Of a stretch of 11,850 bases of DNA, positions 1 to 6,796 are shown in pieces (the stretch's first letter is position 1; the number at the start of each line of letters is the position of its first letter). Made by a program: the position numbers and the translations under genes. The stretch is from Bacillota bacterium (GTDB taxonomy: Bacteria; Bacillota; Clostridia; Tissierellales; Peptoniphilaceae), in NCBI GenBank assembly GCA_023418835.1, contig JAEZYW010000020.1:1-11850 (forward strand), written 5' to 3'. The notes below the pieces were generated by a model. That model ran no database searches. It had not been told where the DNA came from and saw only the letters and a program-made list of their open reading frames with translations.

Positions 1-2
1 TT

Positions 3-1343
3 GGACCAGTAGATCCGGAAGAACCAGACAAACCAGAAAAGCCAGAGGGATATGTAACGGTAACTTATTTAGGCGGAGAACATGGTACAGTAGCAAAAGA
101 AAACACATACTATGTAAATCCAAAAGCTGGTGTTACCTTTGGAAGTTTAACTCCTCCAGAGCTAACAGTGGATCAAGGATATGAATTTACAGGATGGGAT
201 GTTGATGACAACTTAGTAATAGTAGAAGATGTAACAGCGACAGCTCAATATAGAGAATCTGAATTTAACCCTGGAAAAGTAGTTAAGATGGAGATTACTA
301 AAGCCCCTGACAAGGTGGTTTATACTGAAGAAGAATTCTTTGATCCAACAGGAATGGAAGTTACTTTAACTGACGTTAACGGTAAAACTAAAGTCGTTCC
401 ATATGAAGAATTTGCACAAAACAACTTAACAGTACCGACTGATAAACCATTAGAAGTATCTGATACTTTTGTTACTGTAACTTATTTGGAAGTTGTTCCA
501 AATCTAGCTGCAGAACAACCAATAACAGTAAATCCAATGGAACTTTCGGCAAAACCTGTAAATCTTAAACAAGAATATGTAAACGAACGACAAATAATTA
601 CAGGATCATTTGAAAATGGTGTACAACCAAATCCGGTAACTTCAGAAGTTATACTTGTAGATGTGAATGGAAATCCAATATTGGGTTCAGATGGTCAACC
701 GATAAAGGGAGTAATAAATTCTGACGGAACTTTTGAATTCCCAATAGACGATTTACACCACAATCAACAAGTAAAAGTGCAACTAAAGGAAGAAGGAAAG
801 AGACCTACAATTTCAGATGAAACCTTGACGATAATTAAAAGAGGTCCAGTGATTGATAATGTTAAAGCAGTATCAAGTGAAGACTTTATTGATTTAAAAG
901 CTAGAGTAGATAAACCTGATTCAGATGTTGTTATTAAAATTGGAGATCAAACTTTCCCAGCAGTTGTAGATGGAGAAGGAAACATTTCAGCAACGCTGCC
1001 AAAGAACGTTGAAGGAGACATCGTTATAGTGGCAACTGATAAGCTAGGTAATACTACTGAAAAGAAAGTTGATAAACCAGCATACCAACAATTGCCTTTA
1101 GACTTAAGGGGGAAAAGACCTTATGCAGGAAACTTTACTTTCACCGCTTATTCAACAAGTGGAACAGAAATTATCGTTGAACTTTTGAGAGATGGAGAAG
1201 TAATAGACACAAAAACTGAGACTGTAAAAAGTGGTAGAGCAACTGTGTATTTCGAAGAAGTGTTAAAAGCTGGAGATATAGTAAGACTTCGTGGTAGCTA
1301 TGGAACAGTTTATAGTGAGCCAATTGTCTATAACATTATTTAA
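3..1343 (+). CDS. Modular Ig-like cell-surface protein, 3' part
   Basis: The frame is open from the window edge to TAA, giving 446 visible residues; the true start lies outside. A GTG near position 168 is internal, because the same frame upstream encodes a Pro/Glu linker (residues 1-16) and an InlB-B/MucBP-like beta module (about 17-84, ending in a GY-F-GW pattern). Next come an Ig-like module of the bacterial group 3 kind (about 88-177, with FDPTGMEVTLTDVNG), a second Ig-like region (about 183-280), a third with an ATDKLGNTT motif typical of bacterial Ig folds (about 281-360), and a beta-rich tail. These folds imply an extracellular adhesive or structural role. No SLH motif, LPXTG signal or hydrophobic tail is seen at the C-terminus, so any anchor must be N-terminal or supplied by a partner. 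The gene lies 65 bases upstream of an SLH protein with the same modules. The surface location is well supported; the ligand is unknown. Confidence 0.85.
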   Translation, partial: GPVDPEEPDKPEKPEGYVTVTYLGGEHGTVAKENTYYVNPKAGVTFGSLTPPELTVDQGYEFTGWDVDDNLVIVEDVTATAQYRESEFNPGKVVKMEITKAPDKVVYTEEEFFDPTGMEVTLTDVNGKTKVVPYEEFAQNNLTVPTDKPLEVSDTFVTVTYLEVVPNLAAEQPITVNPMELSAKPVNLKQEYVNERQIITGSFENGVQPNPVTSEVILVDVNGNPILGSDGQPIKGVINSDGTFEFPIDDLHHNQQVKVQLKEEGKRPTISDETLTIIKRGPVIDNVKAVSSEDFIDLKARVDKPDSDVVIKIGDQTFPAVVDGEGNISATLPKNVEGDIVIVATDKLGNTTEKKVDKPAYQQLPLDLRGKRPYAGNFTFTAYSTSGTEIIVELLRDGEVIDTKTETVKSGRATVYFEEVLKAGDIVRLRGSYGTVYSEPIVYNII

Positions 1344-1360
1344 CAAATAATTGAGTTTGA

Positions 1361-1400
1361 GGGAGAGGGGATTCTCTCTCCCACATCATTATAGGAGAGG
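1361..1400 (+). promoter_or_regulatory. Alternative hairpins overlapping the SLH-gene ribosome binding site
   Basis: GGGAGAG (1361-1367) can pair with CTCTCCC (1376-1382) around an 8-base loop. The same CTCTCC (1376-1381) can instead pair with GGAGAG (1394-1399), the Shine-Dalgarno core of the next gene. The two stems are mutually exclusive. No T-tract follows the first stem, so it is not a classic terminator. The pairing is seen in the sequence; a translational or mRNA-processing role is inference. Confidence 0.4.
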
Positions 1401-1408
1401 TGATAGCC

Positions 1409-4198
1409 GTGAAAATGGCGAAAAATAAAGCTGTAATTTCATTTTTATTATGTTTTATAATGCTTTTTAATGTGACATCTACTGTTGTTGAAGCTTTTGG
1501 AAGCTTGGGATTTAGAGACAGTGAGATTTCATTTGGTGGAGGCGAGTATAATATTCAAATAGATGACTCGGATTCCAGATATACGGTAGTAAGTTTTACT
1601 CCCGTATCAGACCAAGAAGATCTGGAAATTAAAAGAGAAATTGCTAATAGGCAAAATTTTATTGAGAAAGAAATAGAAACCAATGAAAATTCTATTGATG
1701 AAGAAATAGGTCTCGATGAAAATTTTACTGAAGAAGAAATAGATGTTAGGAGATTCTATAGATCTAGACAAAGAAGGGATCTTTCAACTCAAGGAATTGA
1801 TCCTACAACCCAAGGAATTGATTATACAGCATATTTTACAACTGTAAGAGTAAATGTAGAAACAGATCCTACTGTAGCAGAGGGATTCCCTTGGGATACA
1901 GCTTTTCCAAAAGGAATTGATTTAACAATTAGATCTTTTGATGGTTTTGAAGTATTTGATACTCAGACAACAAAAGTAACCAAAGATGGAATGGTAGAAT
2001 TTCCCAAAAAGATGCGCGTTTATAACGAAATCGGGAAAAAACTTGTATTTAGTATCAGTGTTCCTAAGGACATTGACATAAATCCAATAATAGAACAGAT
2101 TTATGGAACAGGAAATTATAGCGATGGAACTAAAGTTTTGACAATGTCAGCGACATTTGTACAAATACTAAGCACTAAATTTACTACAGAATGGCACTCT
2201 ACAAAAGATGCAAGTACTTTCCCAAGTTTAAGAGGTACTTTTAACCCAGGACAAGGAACGTATGCGTTTAACTTACCGAAAGATGGAAAATATACCATTA
2301 TTAGAAATGATAACGGTGATCAAAGACTAGTTCCTACAGATATTTTAAGTCCCAAGATTCCTGAGGATGCTGTACAACTTGGTATAGAGGGAGCTGGTAT
2401 TAAAGAAGGTAAAGTTGATGGCTATTTCTTTGAAGCTGTATATAGTAAATTAAATGGTGGAATTTTTAAATTCTATGAAGTGATGACCATTACTCTAGAT
2501 GCGAATGGTGGAACAGTTACTCCTGATATAAAAGAAGTAGGATATACGAAACCAGGAGGAGAACTACCAACACCAACACCTCCAACTGGAAAAACTTTTT
2601 CTAAATGGGTTTATGAAGATGGTTCAGATTATGATCCAACGGCTGCTGTAAATTCAAATATTACTGTAAAAGCAGATTATGGTGATAAACCATTTGATCC
2701 TGATAAAGTAGTAGGAATGAAGATTACTACACCACCGGATAAAGTGGATTATAAAGTTGGTGAAAAATTTGACCCAACTGGAATGAAAGTAACTTTAACA
2801 GACGTAAACGGAATTACAAAAATAGTACCATATGCAGTCTTTGCTGAAAACAATTTGTCAGTGCCAACGGATAAAGAACTTGCGTTGGCGGATACAAAAG
2901 TTACAGTAACTTACGAAAAAGGTGGCACAAAATTAACAGATGACCAACCTATTACAGTTAGAAAAGCATCTTTTGAAAAAGTTACAATCAGATTCTTATC
3001 TGGTTCTCACGGAACACTTATTGGAAATACTGTTATTACAGTAGATGTTGGAACGCCATTTAGTGAAGTAAGGGCTAAAATGCCTACAGTTTCTCCATTT
3101 AGAGGATATACTCATACTGGTTGGAGTCCATCTTTACCATCGGGTACTACTAAAGTGACTAGATCGGCAACGTATACTGCAACTTATAAATTGACAGATA
3201 ATGTAATACCTGTAGATCCGACAGATCCAATACCAGAGGATTATGTAAGGGTTAGATTCATACCTGGAACAGATGGAAGATTAATTGGAAATACTCATTT
3301 TAACGTTATAATAGGCACACCATTTAGTGAAGTAAGGGCTAAAATGCCTACAGTTTCTCCATACAGTGGATATTATCATTATGGATGGGATCCATCGCTA
3401 CCATTAGATAGTACTCCTGTATATAGAGGTGCAACTTACACTGCTATTTACAGAAGAACATCATCTATTGATGATGGATTTATAATATGGCCAGTAGCTC
3501 CTTCCCAACCATCAGTTACACCAACTGTTCCAACTTTGCCACAAGCAAAACCAACTTTGATTAAAGACGACCACTTTGCTTATATCAAGGGATATCCTAA
3601 TGGAACATTTAGAGGAGAAGCAAGTATTACTAGAGGTGAAGTTGCTGCAATATTTGCAAGATTAGTTAAAGGTGGAATAACTGGAATTGAGTCAGAAGCA
3701 ACTTATTATAGTGATGTAAAAGTTACTGATTGGTATCATGATTCAATAGCGTTCTTGTCTAAACACAAGATTATAGAAGGTTATCCAGATGGTACTTTTA
3801 GACCTGAAAAACCAATTACAAGAGCTGAATTTTCTGCAATTGCATCAAGATTTAGTAACGTAAATGGTGGAAATAGCAACTTTAGCGATGTTCCTTCAAG
3901 TCACTGGGCTAAGAGATATATTGACTTTGCCTATACAGAAGGATGGATAACAGGTTATCCAGACGGTACTTTCAGACCAGATCGAAATATCACTAGAGCA
4001 GAAGCCGTTACAATGGTAAATAAAGTATTGAATAGATCAGCCGATAAAAAATATGTAGACAACAATTTGGCTTTATTAGTCAAATTTACTGATTTAAATA
4101 ATGACTATTGGGCTTACTACAATATTATTGAAGCTGCAAATTCACACGACTACACAAGAAACGCTGACGGAAGCGAAACTTGGATTAGAGTAAGATAA
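1409..4198 (+). CDS. SLH-domain cell-wall-anchored modular surface protein
   Basis: GTG at 1409 is chosen as the start because AGGAGAGG (1393-1400) lies 8 bases upstream; a GTG at 1400 overlaps that site. The product has 929 residues. Residues 1-28 form a signal peptide (basic MKMAKNK, hydrophobic core, probable cleavage after VEA). Then come three acidic 11-residue repeats (83-115), an Arg-rich stretch (RSRQRRD), a region I do not recognise (about 138-355), a Listeria-Bacteroides/InlB-B-like repeat (about 358-425), an Ig-like module (429-517), two copies of a 70-residue beta module (525-594 and 613-682) and a Pro/Thr linker. Three SLH motifs follow (about 721-754, 767-817, 825-875), two with ITRAE and the first with ITRGE. 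SLH domains bind secondary cell-wall polysaccharide, so the protein is probably displayed on the cell surface. It ends in a 54-residue tail with a WAYYNIIEAAN segment. The ligand is unknown. Confidence 0.93.
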   Translation: MKMAKNKAVISFLLCFIMLFNVTSTVVEAFGSLGFRDSEISFGGGEYNIQIDDSDSRYTVVSFTPVSDQEDLEIKREIANRQNFIEKEIETNENSIDEEIGLDENFTEEEIDVRRFYRSRQRRDLSTQGIDPTTQGIDYTAYFTTVRVNVETDPTVAEGFPWDTAFPKGIDLTIRSFDGFEVFDTQTTKVTKDGMVEFPKKMRVYNEIGKKLVFSISVPKDIDINPIIEQIYGTGNYSDGTKVLTMSATFVQILSTKFTTEWHSTKDASTFPSLRGTFNPGQGTYAFNLPKDGKYTIIRNDNGDQRLVPTDILSPKIPEDAVQLGIEGAGIKEGKVDGYFFEAVYSKLNGGIFKFYEVMTITLDANGGTVTPDIKEVGYTKPGGELPTPTPPTGKTFSKWVYEDGSDYDPTAAVNSNITVKADYGDKPFDPDKVVGMKITTPPDKVDYKVGEKFDPTGMKVTLTDVNGITKIVPYAVFAENNLSVPTDKELALADTKVTVTYEKGGTKLTDDQPITVRKASFEKVTIRFLSGSHGTLIGNTVITVDVGTPFSEVRAKMPTVSPFRGYTHTGWSPSLPSGTTKVTRSATYTATYKLTDNVIPVDPTDPIPEDYVRVRFIPGTDGRLIGNTHFNVIIGTPFSEVRAKMPTVSPYSGYYHYGWDPSLPLDSTPVYRGATYTAIYRRTSSIDDGFIIWPVAPSQPSVTPTVPTLPQAKPTLIKDDHFAYIKGYPNGTFRGEASITRGEVAAIFARLVKGGITGIESEATYYSDVKVTDWYHDSIAFLSKHKIIEGYPDGTFRPEKPITRAEFSAIASRFSNVNGGNSNFSDVPSSHWAKRYIDFAYTEGWITGYPDGTFRPDRNITRAEAVTMVNKVLNRSADKKYVDNNLALLVKFTDLNNDYWAYYNIIEAANSHDYTRNADGSETWIRVR
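1655..1753 (+). repeat. Three tandem 33-base coding repeats
   Basis: Three consecutive 33-base units encode NFIEKEIETNE, NSIDEEIGLDE and NFTEEEIDVRR. All begin with an Asn codon and keep an acidic E-E/K-E-I core. The units are similar in DNA as well as in protein. They sit just after the mature N-terminus of the SLH protein and could expand or contract by slippage. Confidence 0.75.
2981..3454 (+). repeat. Two copies of a 70-residue beta module in the SLH protein
   Basis: Copy A is at 2981-3190 and copy B at 3245-3454, exactly 264 bases (88 codons) apart with no gap in the alignment. Both contain GTPFSEVRAKMPTVSP followed by a GY-H-GW pattern and a YTA-Y ending. Inside the otherwise diverged copies, 43 bases are identical (3056-3098 and 3320-3362). 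The fold resembles InlB-B/MucBP-like surface repeats. A more distant relative lies at 51-254 in the upstream gene. Confidence 0.85.
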
Positions 4199-4220
4199 TA
4201 TGACTTCTTAGAAATGAATG

Positions 4221-4254
4221 AACCCCTAAATCCAGATGAGGATTTAGGGGTTTT
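4221..4254 (+). terminator. Rho-independent terminator of the SLH gene
   Basis: A perfect 13-base-pair stem (4221-4233 with 4240-4252) has a 6-base loop, a CCCC/GGGG core and a short T-run at 4251-4254. It lies 22 bases after the SLH-gene stop codon and closes the surface-protein locus. Confidence 0.9.
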
Positions 4255-4318
4255 AATGTAAAAATATTTTGGGAAAATCATCAATGGGTATTAAGAAAAT
4301 AAGAAAGTGGGTGGGTTT

Positions 4319-5095
4319 ATGAAAACTCGTAGAAAAGCTATAATAAATTTAATTTTTTTAGTGGCAACTTTAGGGGTAAATACTTTAGGATTTTTAGGAT
4401 TAATAAATTGATATGACCAAAAAGAAGTTTCGGATATGTATCAAACTTTAATTACTCCAAGCCCTGGAACCTTTAGTATTTGGAGTTTAATTTACACCCT
4501 TATCATAATATCCTTGATAATGATGATCTTAAAGAGGGAAGATACATATTACAAATCAGCCACAGAAAATATTTCTACACTCTTTAGACTATCTTGTATT
4601 TTCAATGGGTTGTGGATAGTTGCTTTTTCTTATCTACAACTAGAAATTTCCAATTTGTTCATATTTGGGATGTTAATTTCCATTTCTCTAATTTTACAAA
4701 ACTTAAAAGAGATTTCTAATGATAGGGTAGTGCTTCCTATTACCTTTGGAATTTATAACGGTTGGGTTTTTATTGCGACTGTGGTAAATGTTTCAGCCAC
4801 TCTAGTTAAACTTCAGTGGAATAGATTTGGGCTTTCTGAATCATCTTGGGCAAGTGTAGTTTTAATTGGGGCTGTCATAATGGTATTATTAGTTAATTTA
4901 AGAAATAAGAATTCCTTCTTTCCCCTTCCAATTGCTTGGGCGTATTTTGGGATTTTTACATTTCTAAGGTCGGCAGAAGGTTTTAATGGGCAGTATCCAG
5001 ACTTAGAACACATTTCCGCTGGCGGAGCGGCAATATTGCTGTTTTTAGCTGCTATTCGCCTTTATAAAAATAATTTTAAAGTAATGAAAAGCTGA
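4319..5095 (+). pseudogene. TspO/MBR-family membrane protein with in-frame TGA at codon 31
   Basis: ATG at 4319 follows a G-rich Shine-Dalgarno-like stretch (GGGTGGG) and opens a frame that meets TGA at 4409-4411, then runs open in the same frame to 5095 (258 codons plus the stop). The first 30 codons encode a basic start and a hydrophobic segment ending GFLGLIN. The rest matches the longer TspO/MBR (tryptophan-rich sensory protein) family: a TPSPGTFSIW motif after the first helix, FNGLWIVAF, IYNGWVFIATVVNVSA, an LQWNRFGLS segment and AWAYFGIF, with several predicted membrane spans. Family members often have Gly where the TGA falls, so GGA to TGA is one plausible change. An in-frame ATG at 4436 could start a 219-residue product, but it would lack the first helix and its ribosome binding site is weak. 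TGA is used as a normal stop at 5093-5095 and in murB, which argues against recoding. The options are nonsense mutation, readthrough, or sequence error. Family assignment is confident; functional status is not. Confidence 0.75.
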
Positions 5096-5145
5096 TATTA
5101 TTTATATTAATTTAAATTTATCATAAACTAAATAATTAAAAGAAA

Positions 5146-5172
5146 AAATCCAAGGCGAGATGCCTTGGATTT
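5146..5172. terminator. Bidirectional terminator between the TspO-like and superoxide reductase genes
   Basis: The 11-base-pair stem AAATCCAAGGC (5146-5156) with GCCTTGGATTT (5162-5172) has a 5-base loop. Read on the minus strand it runs into a long T-run (the A-run at 5143-5148), which makes it a strong terminator for the superoxide reductase gene. On the plus strand it has a shorter T-run and serves the converging TspO-like gene. Confidence 0.88.
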
Positions 5173-5178
5173 TAAGTA

Positions 5179-5544
5179 TTATTCTAGAACTAAATCTTCA
5201 TATGATTCCCATAGACCGTGGATATTGCAATAGCTCATAGCGTAAAGCTTTCCATTTTTTTCTGTTTCGAATTTTACCTTCGCTTCATAAGGAGTATAGA
5301 TTCCTTCTTCCCCATGTGCCTTGAAGTCTATGTTAGCAATTTCAATTGGCTTTGGATATCCTTCTGGTTGGAAAAATAATTTGAACCATGCAATGTAATG
5401 TTCAAAAGTGTTGGGATGAGCAATTTCTTCTCCAACGACAAGTCTTACCACAACAGGTTCACCTTTCATAGCCTCTTCTACAATGATTACTGGTATGTGC
5501 TTTTCGCCTTTCCAATCTCCACTTGTAATTGTCGAACTTAACAT
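5179..5544 (-). CDS. Superoxide reductase (neelaredoxin-type, 1Fe)
   Basis: The 121-residue cytoplasmic protein has the superoxide reductase ligand set: E14 and H16 in EKHIPVI, H43 and H49 in AHPNTFEH, and C106 and H109 in SYCNIHG. In this family four His and one Cys hold a mononuclear non-haem iron that reduces superoxide to hydrogen peroxide without releasing oxygen, and the Glu is a sixth ligand in the oxidised form. No N-terminal desulforedoxin Cys4 domain is present, so this is the one-iron class, and the length is normal for it. The ATG at 5544 has an AGGAGG site (minus strand, 5551-5556) six bases upstream. The gene is monocistronic with its own promoter and terminator. An external electron donor such as rubredoxin would be needed; none is encoded here. 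It fits an aerotolerance role in an obligate anaerobe. Confidence 0.93.
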   Translation of the reverse strand: MLSSTITSGDWKGEKHIPVIIVEEAMKGEPVVVRLVVGEEIAHPNTFEHYIAWFKLFFQPEGYPKPIEIANIDFKAHGEEGIYTPYEAKVKFETEKNGKLYAMSYCNIHGLWESYEDLVLE

Positions 5545-5573
5545 AAATTACCTCCTAATATTATTATATTACA

Positions 5574-5602
5574 TCTATACCCATTACTATTCTTATAAAC
5601 AA
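5574..5602 (-). promoter_or_regulatory. Promoter for the superoxide reductase gene
   Basis: On the minus strand, TTGTTT (5602-5597) and TATAGA (5579-5574) are separated by 17 bases, upstream of the AGGAGG site and ATG. It faces away from the promoter of the RNA methyltransferase operon, so the roughly 100-base gap is a divergent promoter region. No clear operator is visible. Confidence 0.55.
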
Positions 5603-5604
5603 AG

Positions 5605-5635
5605 TTAACAAAAAATTTTGAATATATGGTAAAAT
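5605..5635 (+). promoter_or_regulatory. Promoter for the methyltransferase-phosphatase-pgi operon
   Basis: TTAACA (5605-5610) and an extended -10 (TGGTAAAAT, with TAAAAT at 5630-5635) are separated by 19 bases. The spacing is long, but the TG extension compensates. AGGTGA (5642-5647) then precedes the ATG at 5651, leaving a very short leader. Confidence 0.5.
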
Positions 5636-5650
5636 AGTTATAGGTGAATT

Positions 5651-6781
5651 ATGGAAAATTTAAAATTAATTGCCACAACCACATTTGGTCTAGAGGCAAT
5701 TGCAAGAAGAGAATTAGAGAATCTTGGTTATAAAATAGAAAAAGTTACAGATGGAAGAATTTATTTTATTGGCACTATGGAGGACGTGGCTAATGCCAAT
5801 ATATGGCTTAGAACTGCGGATCGAGTGCTAATTGAGATAGGTTCTTTTGATGCAACAACATTTGAACAACTCTTTGACGAAGTGTACAAATTGCCATGGG
5901 AAGAAATCATCCCAAAGAATGCGAATTTTATTGTAAACGGAAAGAGTATAAATTCAAAACTTTTTAGTATATCTGATTGCCAAAGAATTACAGAAAAGGC
6001 AATTATTGAAAAATTAAAAACAAAATACGATGTCGAATGGTTTGAAAAATCGGGAGCACTATACGATTTAGAAGTGTCTCTTTTAAGAGATGTGGCAAGT
6101 ATTACTTTAGACACGACAGGAAGAGGACTTCACAAAAGAGGATATAGACAGCTTCACGGAGATGCGCCAATAAAAGAGACTTTGGCAGCTGCTATGGTCT
6201 TATTGAGTTATTGGAATTCAGATAGAGTTTTATTTGATCCTTTTTGCGGAACGGGAACGATTTTAGTTGAGGCAGCGATGATTGGTAAAAATATAGCGCC
6301 TGGACTAGAAAGGGGTTTCAGCTTTAATAATTGGACGGGAATAGATAAAGACATTTTAAAACTAAAAAAACGCGAAGCAATGTCTAAAATTGATTATTCA
6401 AAAACCCTAAAACTAATTGGATCAGATATAGATCCAGAAGTTGTCAAAATTGCCAATGATATTGTAGAAGAACTTGGTTTGGAGGACGACATAACAATAT
6501 TGAACCAAGACTTTAGAGAGGTCAATCTTGATGACAATTATGGAGTAATGATTACGAATCCACCTTACGGGGAGAGATTGAAAAATGCCAATGTAAAAGA
6601 TTTAGAGTTAGACTTAGGGAAAAAAATGAAAAAATTAAAAACCTGGTCCAACTATATTATTACAAGTAACGAAGAATTTGAAAAGAATTTTGGAAAAAAA
6701 GCAGATAGAAAAAGAAAGTTATATAACGGAAGATTAAAGGTAGACTATTATCAATTTTTTGGGCCAAAGCCTTCGAAGTAA
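5651..6781 (+). CDS. THUMP-domain class I SAM-dependent RNA methyltransferase (YpsC/RlmL-like)
   Basis: The 376-residue protein has an N-terminal ferredoxin-like and THUMP region (about 1-160), which binds RNA, followed by a Rossmann-fold methyltransferase. The SAM-binding motif FDPFCGTGT is at 195-203 and the catalytic NPPYGERL at 303-310; NPPY is the signature of enzymes that methylate exocyclic amines, as in N2-methylguanosine. The layout and length match B. subtilis YpsC and the N-terminal methyltransferase half of E. coli RlmL (23S rRNA m2G2445). The C-terminal RlmK-like half is absent, as is usual in Firmicutes. The ATG has an AGGTGA site 3-4 bases upstream. It is the first gene of a tight operon; the next start lies 15 bases after its stop. 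The exact target base is inferred from family. Confidence 0.92.
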   Translation: MENLKLIATTTFGLEAIARRELENLGYKIEKVTDGRIYFIGTMEDVANANIWLRTADRVLIEIGSFDATTFEQLFDEVYKLPWEEIIPKNANFIVNGKSINSKLFSISDCQRITEKAIIEKLKTKYDVEWFEKSGALYDLEVSLLRDVASITLDTTGRGLHKRGYRQLHGDAPIKETLAAAMVLLSYWNSDRVLFDPFCGTGTILVEAAMIGKNIAPGLERGFSFNNWTGIDKDILKLKKREAMSKIDYSKTLKLIGSDIDPEVVKIANDIVEELGLEDDITILNQDFREVNLDDNYGVMITNPPYGERLKNANVKDLELDLGKKMKKLKTWSNYIITSNEEFEKNFGKKADRKRKLYNGRLKVDYYQFFGPKPSK

Positions 6782-6796
6782 CGAGTGAGGTAGACG

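Noticed and set aside
168..170. GTG at 168 as the start of the first surface protein
   Set aside because: The frame stays open upstream to the window edge and encodes a linker and most of a recognisable beta module, so the GTG is internal.
1400..1411. GTG at 1400 as start of the SLH protein
   Set aside because: It overlaps the AGGAGAGG ribosome binding site itself; GTG at 1409 is correctly spaced and gives a normal signal peptide.
2116..2298. 60-codon minus-strand frame inside the SLH gene
   Set aside because: It has no recognisable motif and lies opposite a well-supported coding region.
2981..3454. CRISPR-like direct repeats
   Set aside because: Only two copies exist, both in frame inside one protein and 264 bases apart, so they are domain duplications.
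4409..4411. Selenocysteine or reassigned UGA in the TspO-like gene
   Set aside because: UGA ends the same gene and murB as a normal stop, no SECIS-like structure was evident just downstream, and selenocysteine is not expected in this family.
4813..5013. 66-codon minus-strand frame opposite the TspO-like gene
   Set aside because: It is antisense to conserved TspO-family sequence and lacks a ribosome binding site.
5761..6114. 117-codon minus-strand frame opposite the RNA methyltransferase
   Set aside because: It is antisense to the THUMP region and shows no family resemblance or ribosome binding site.
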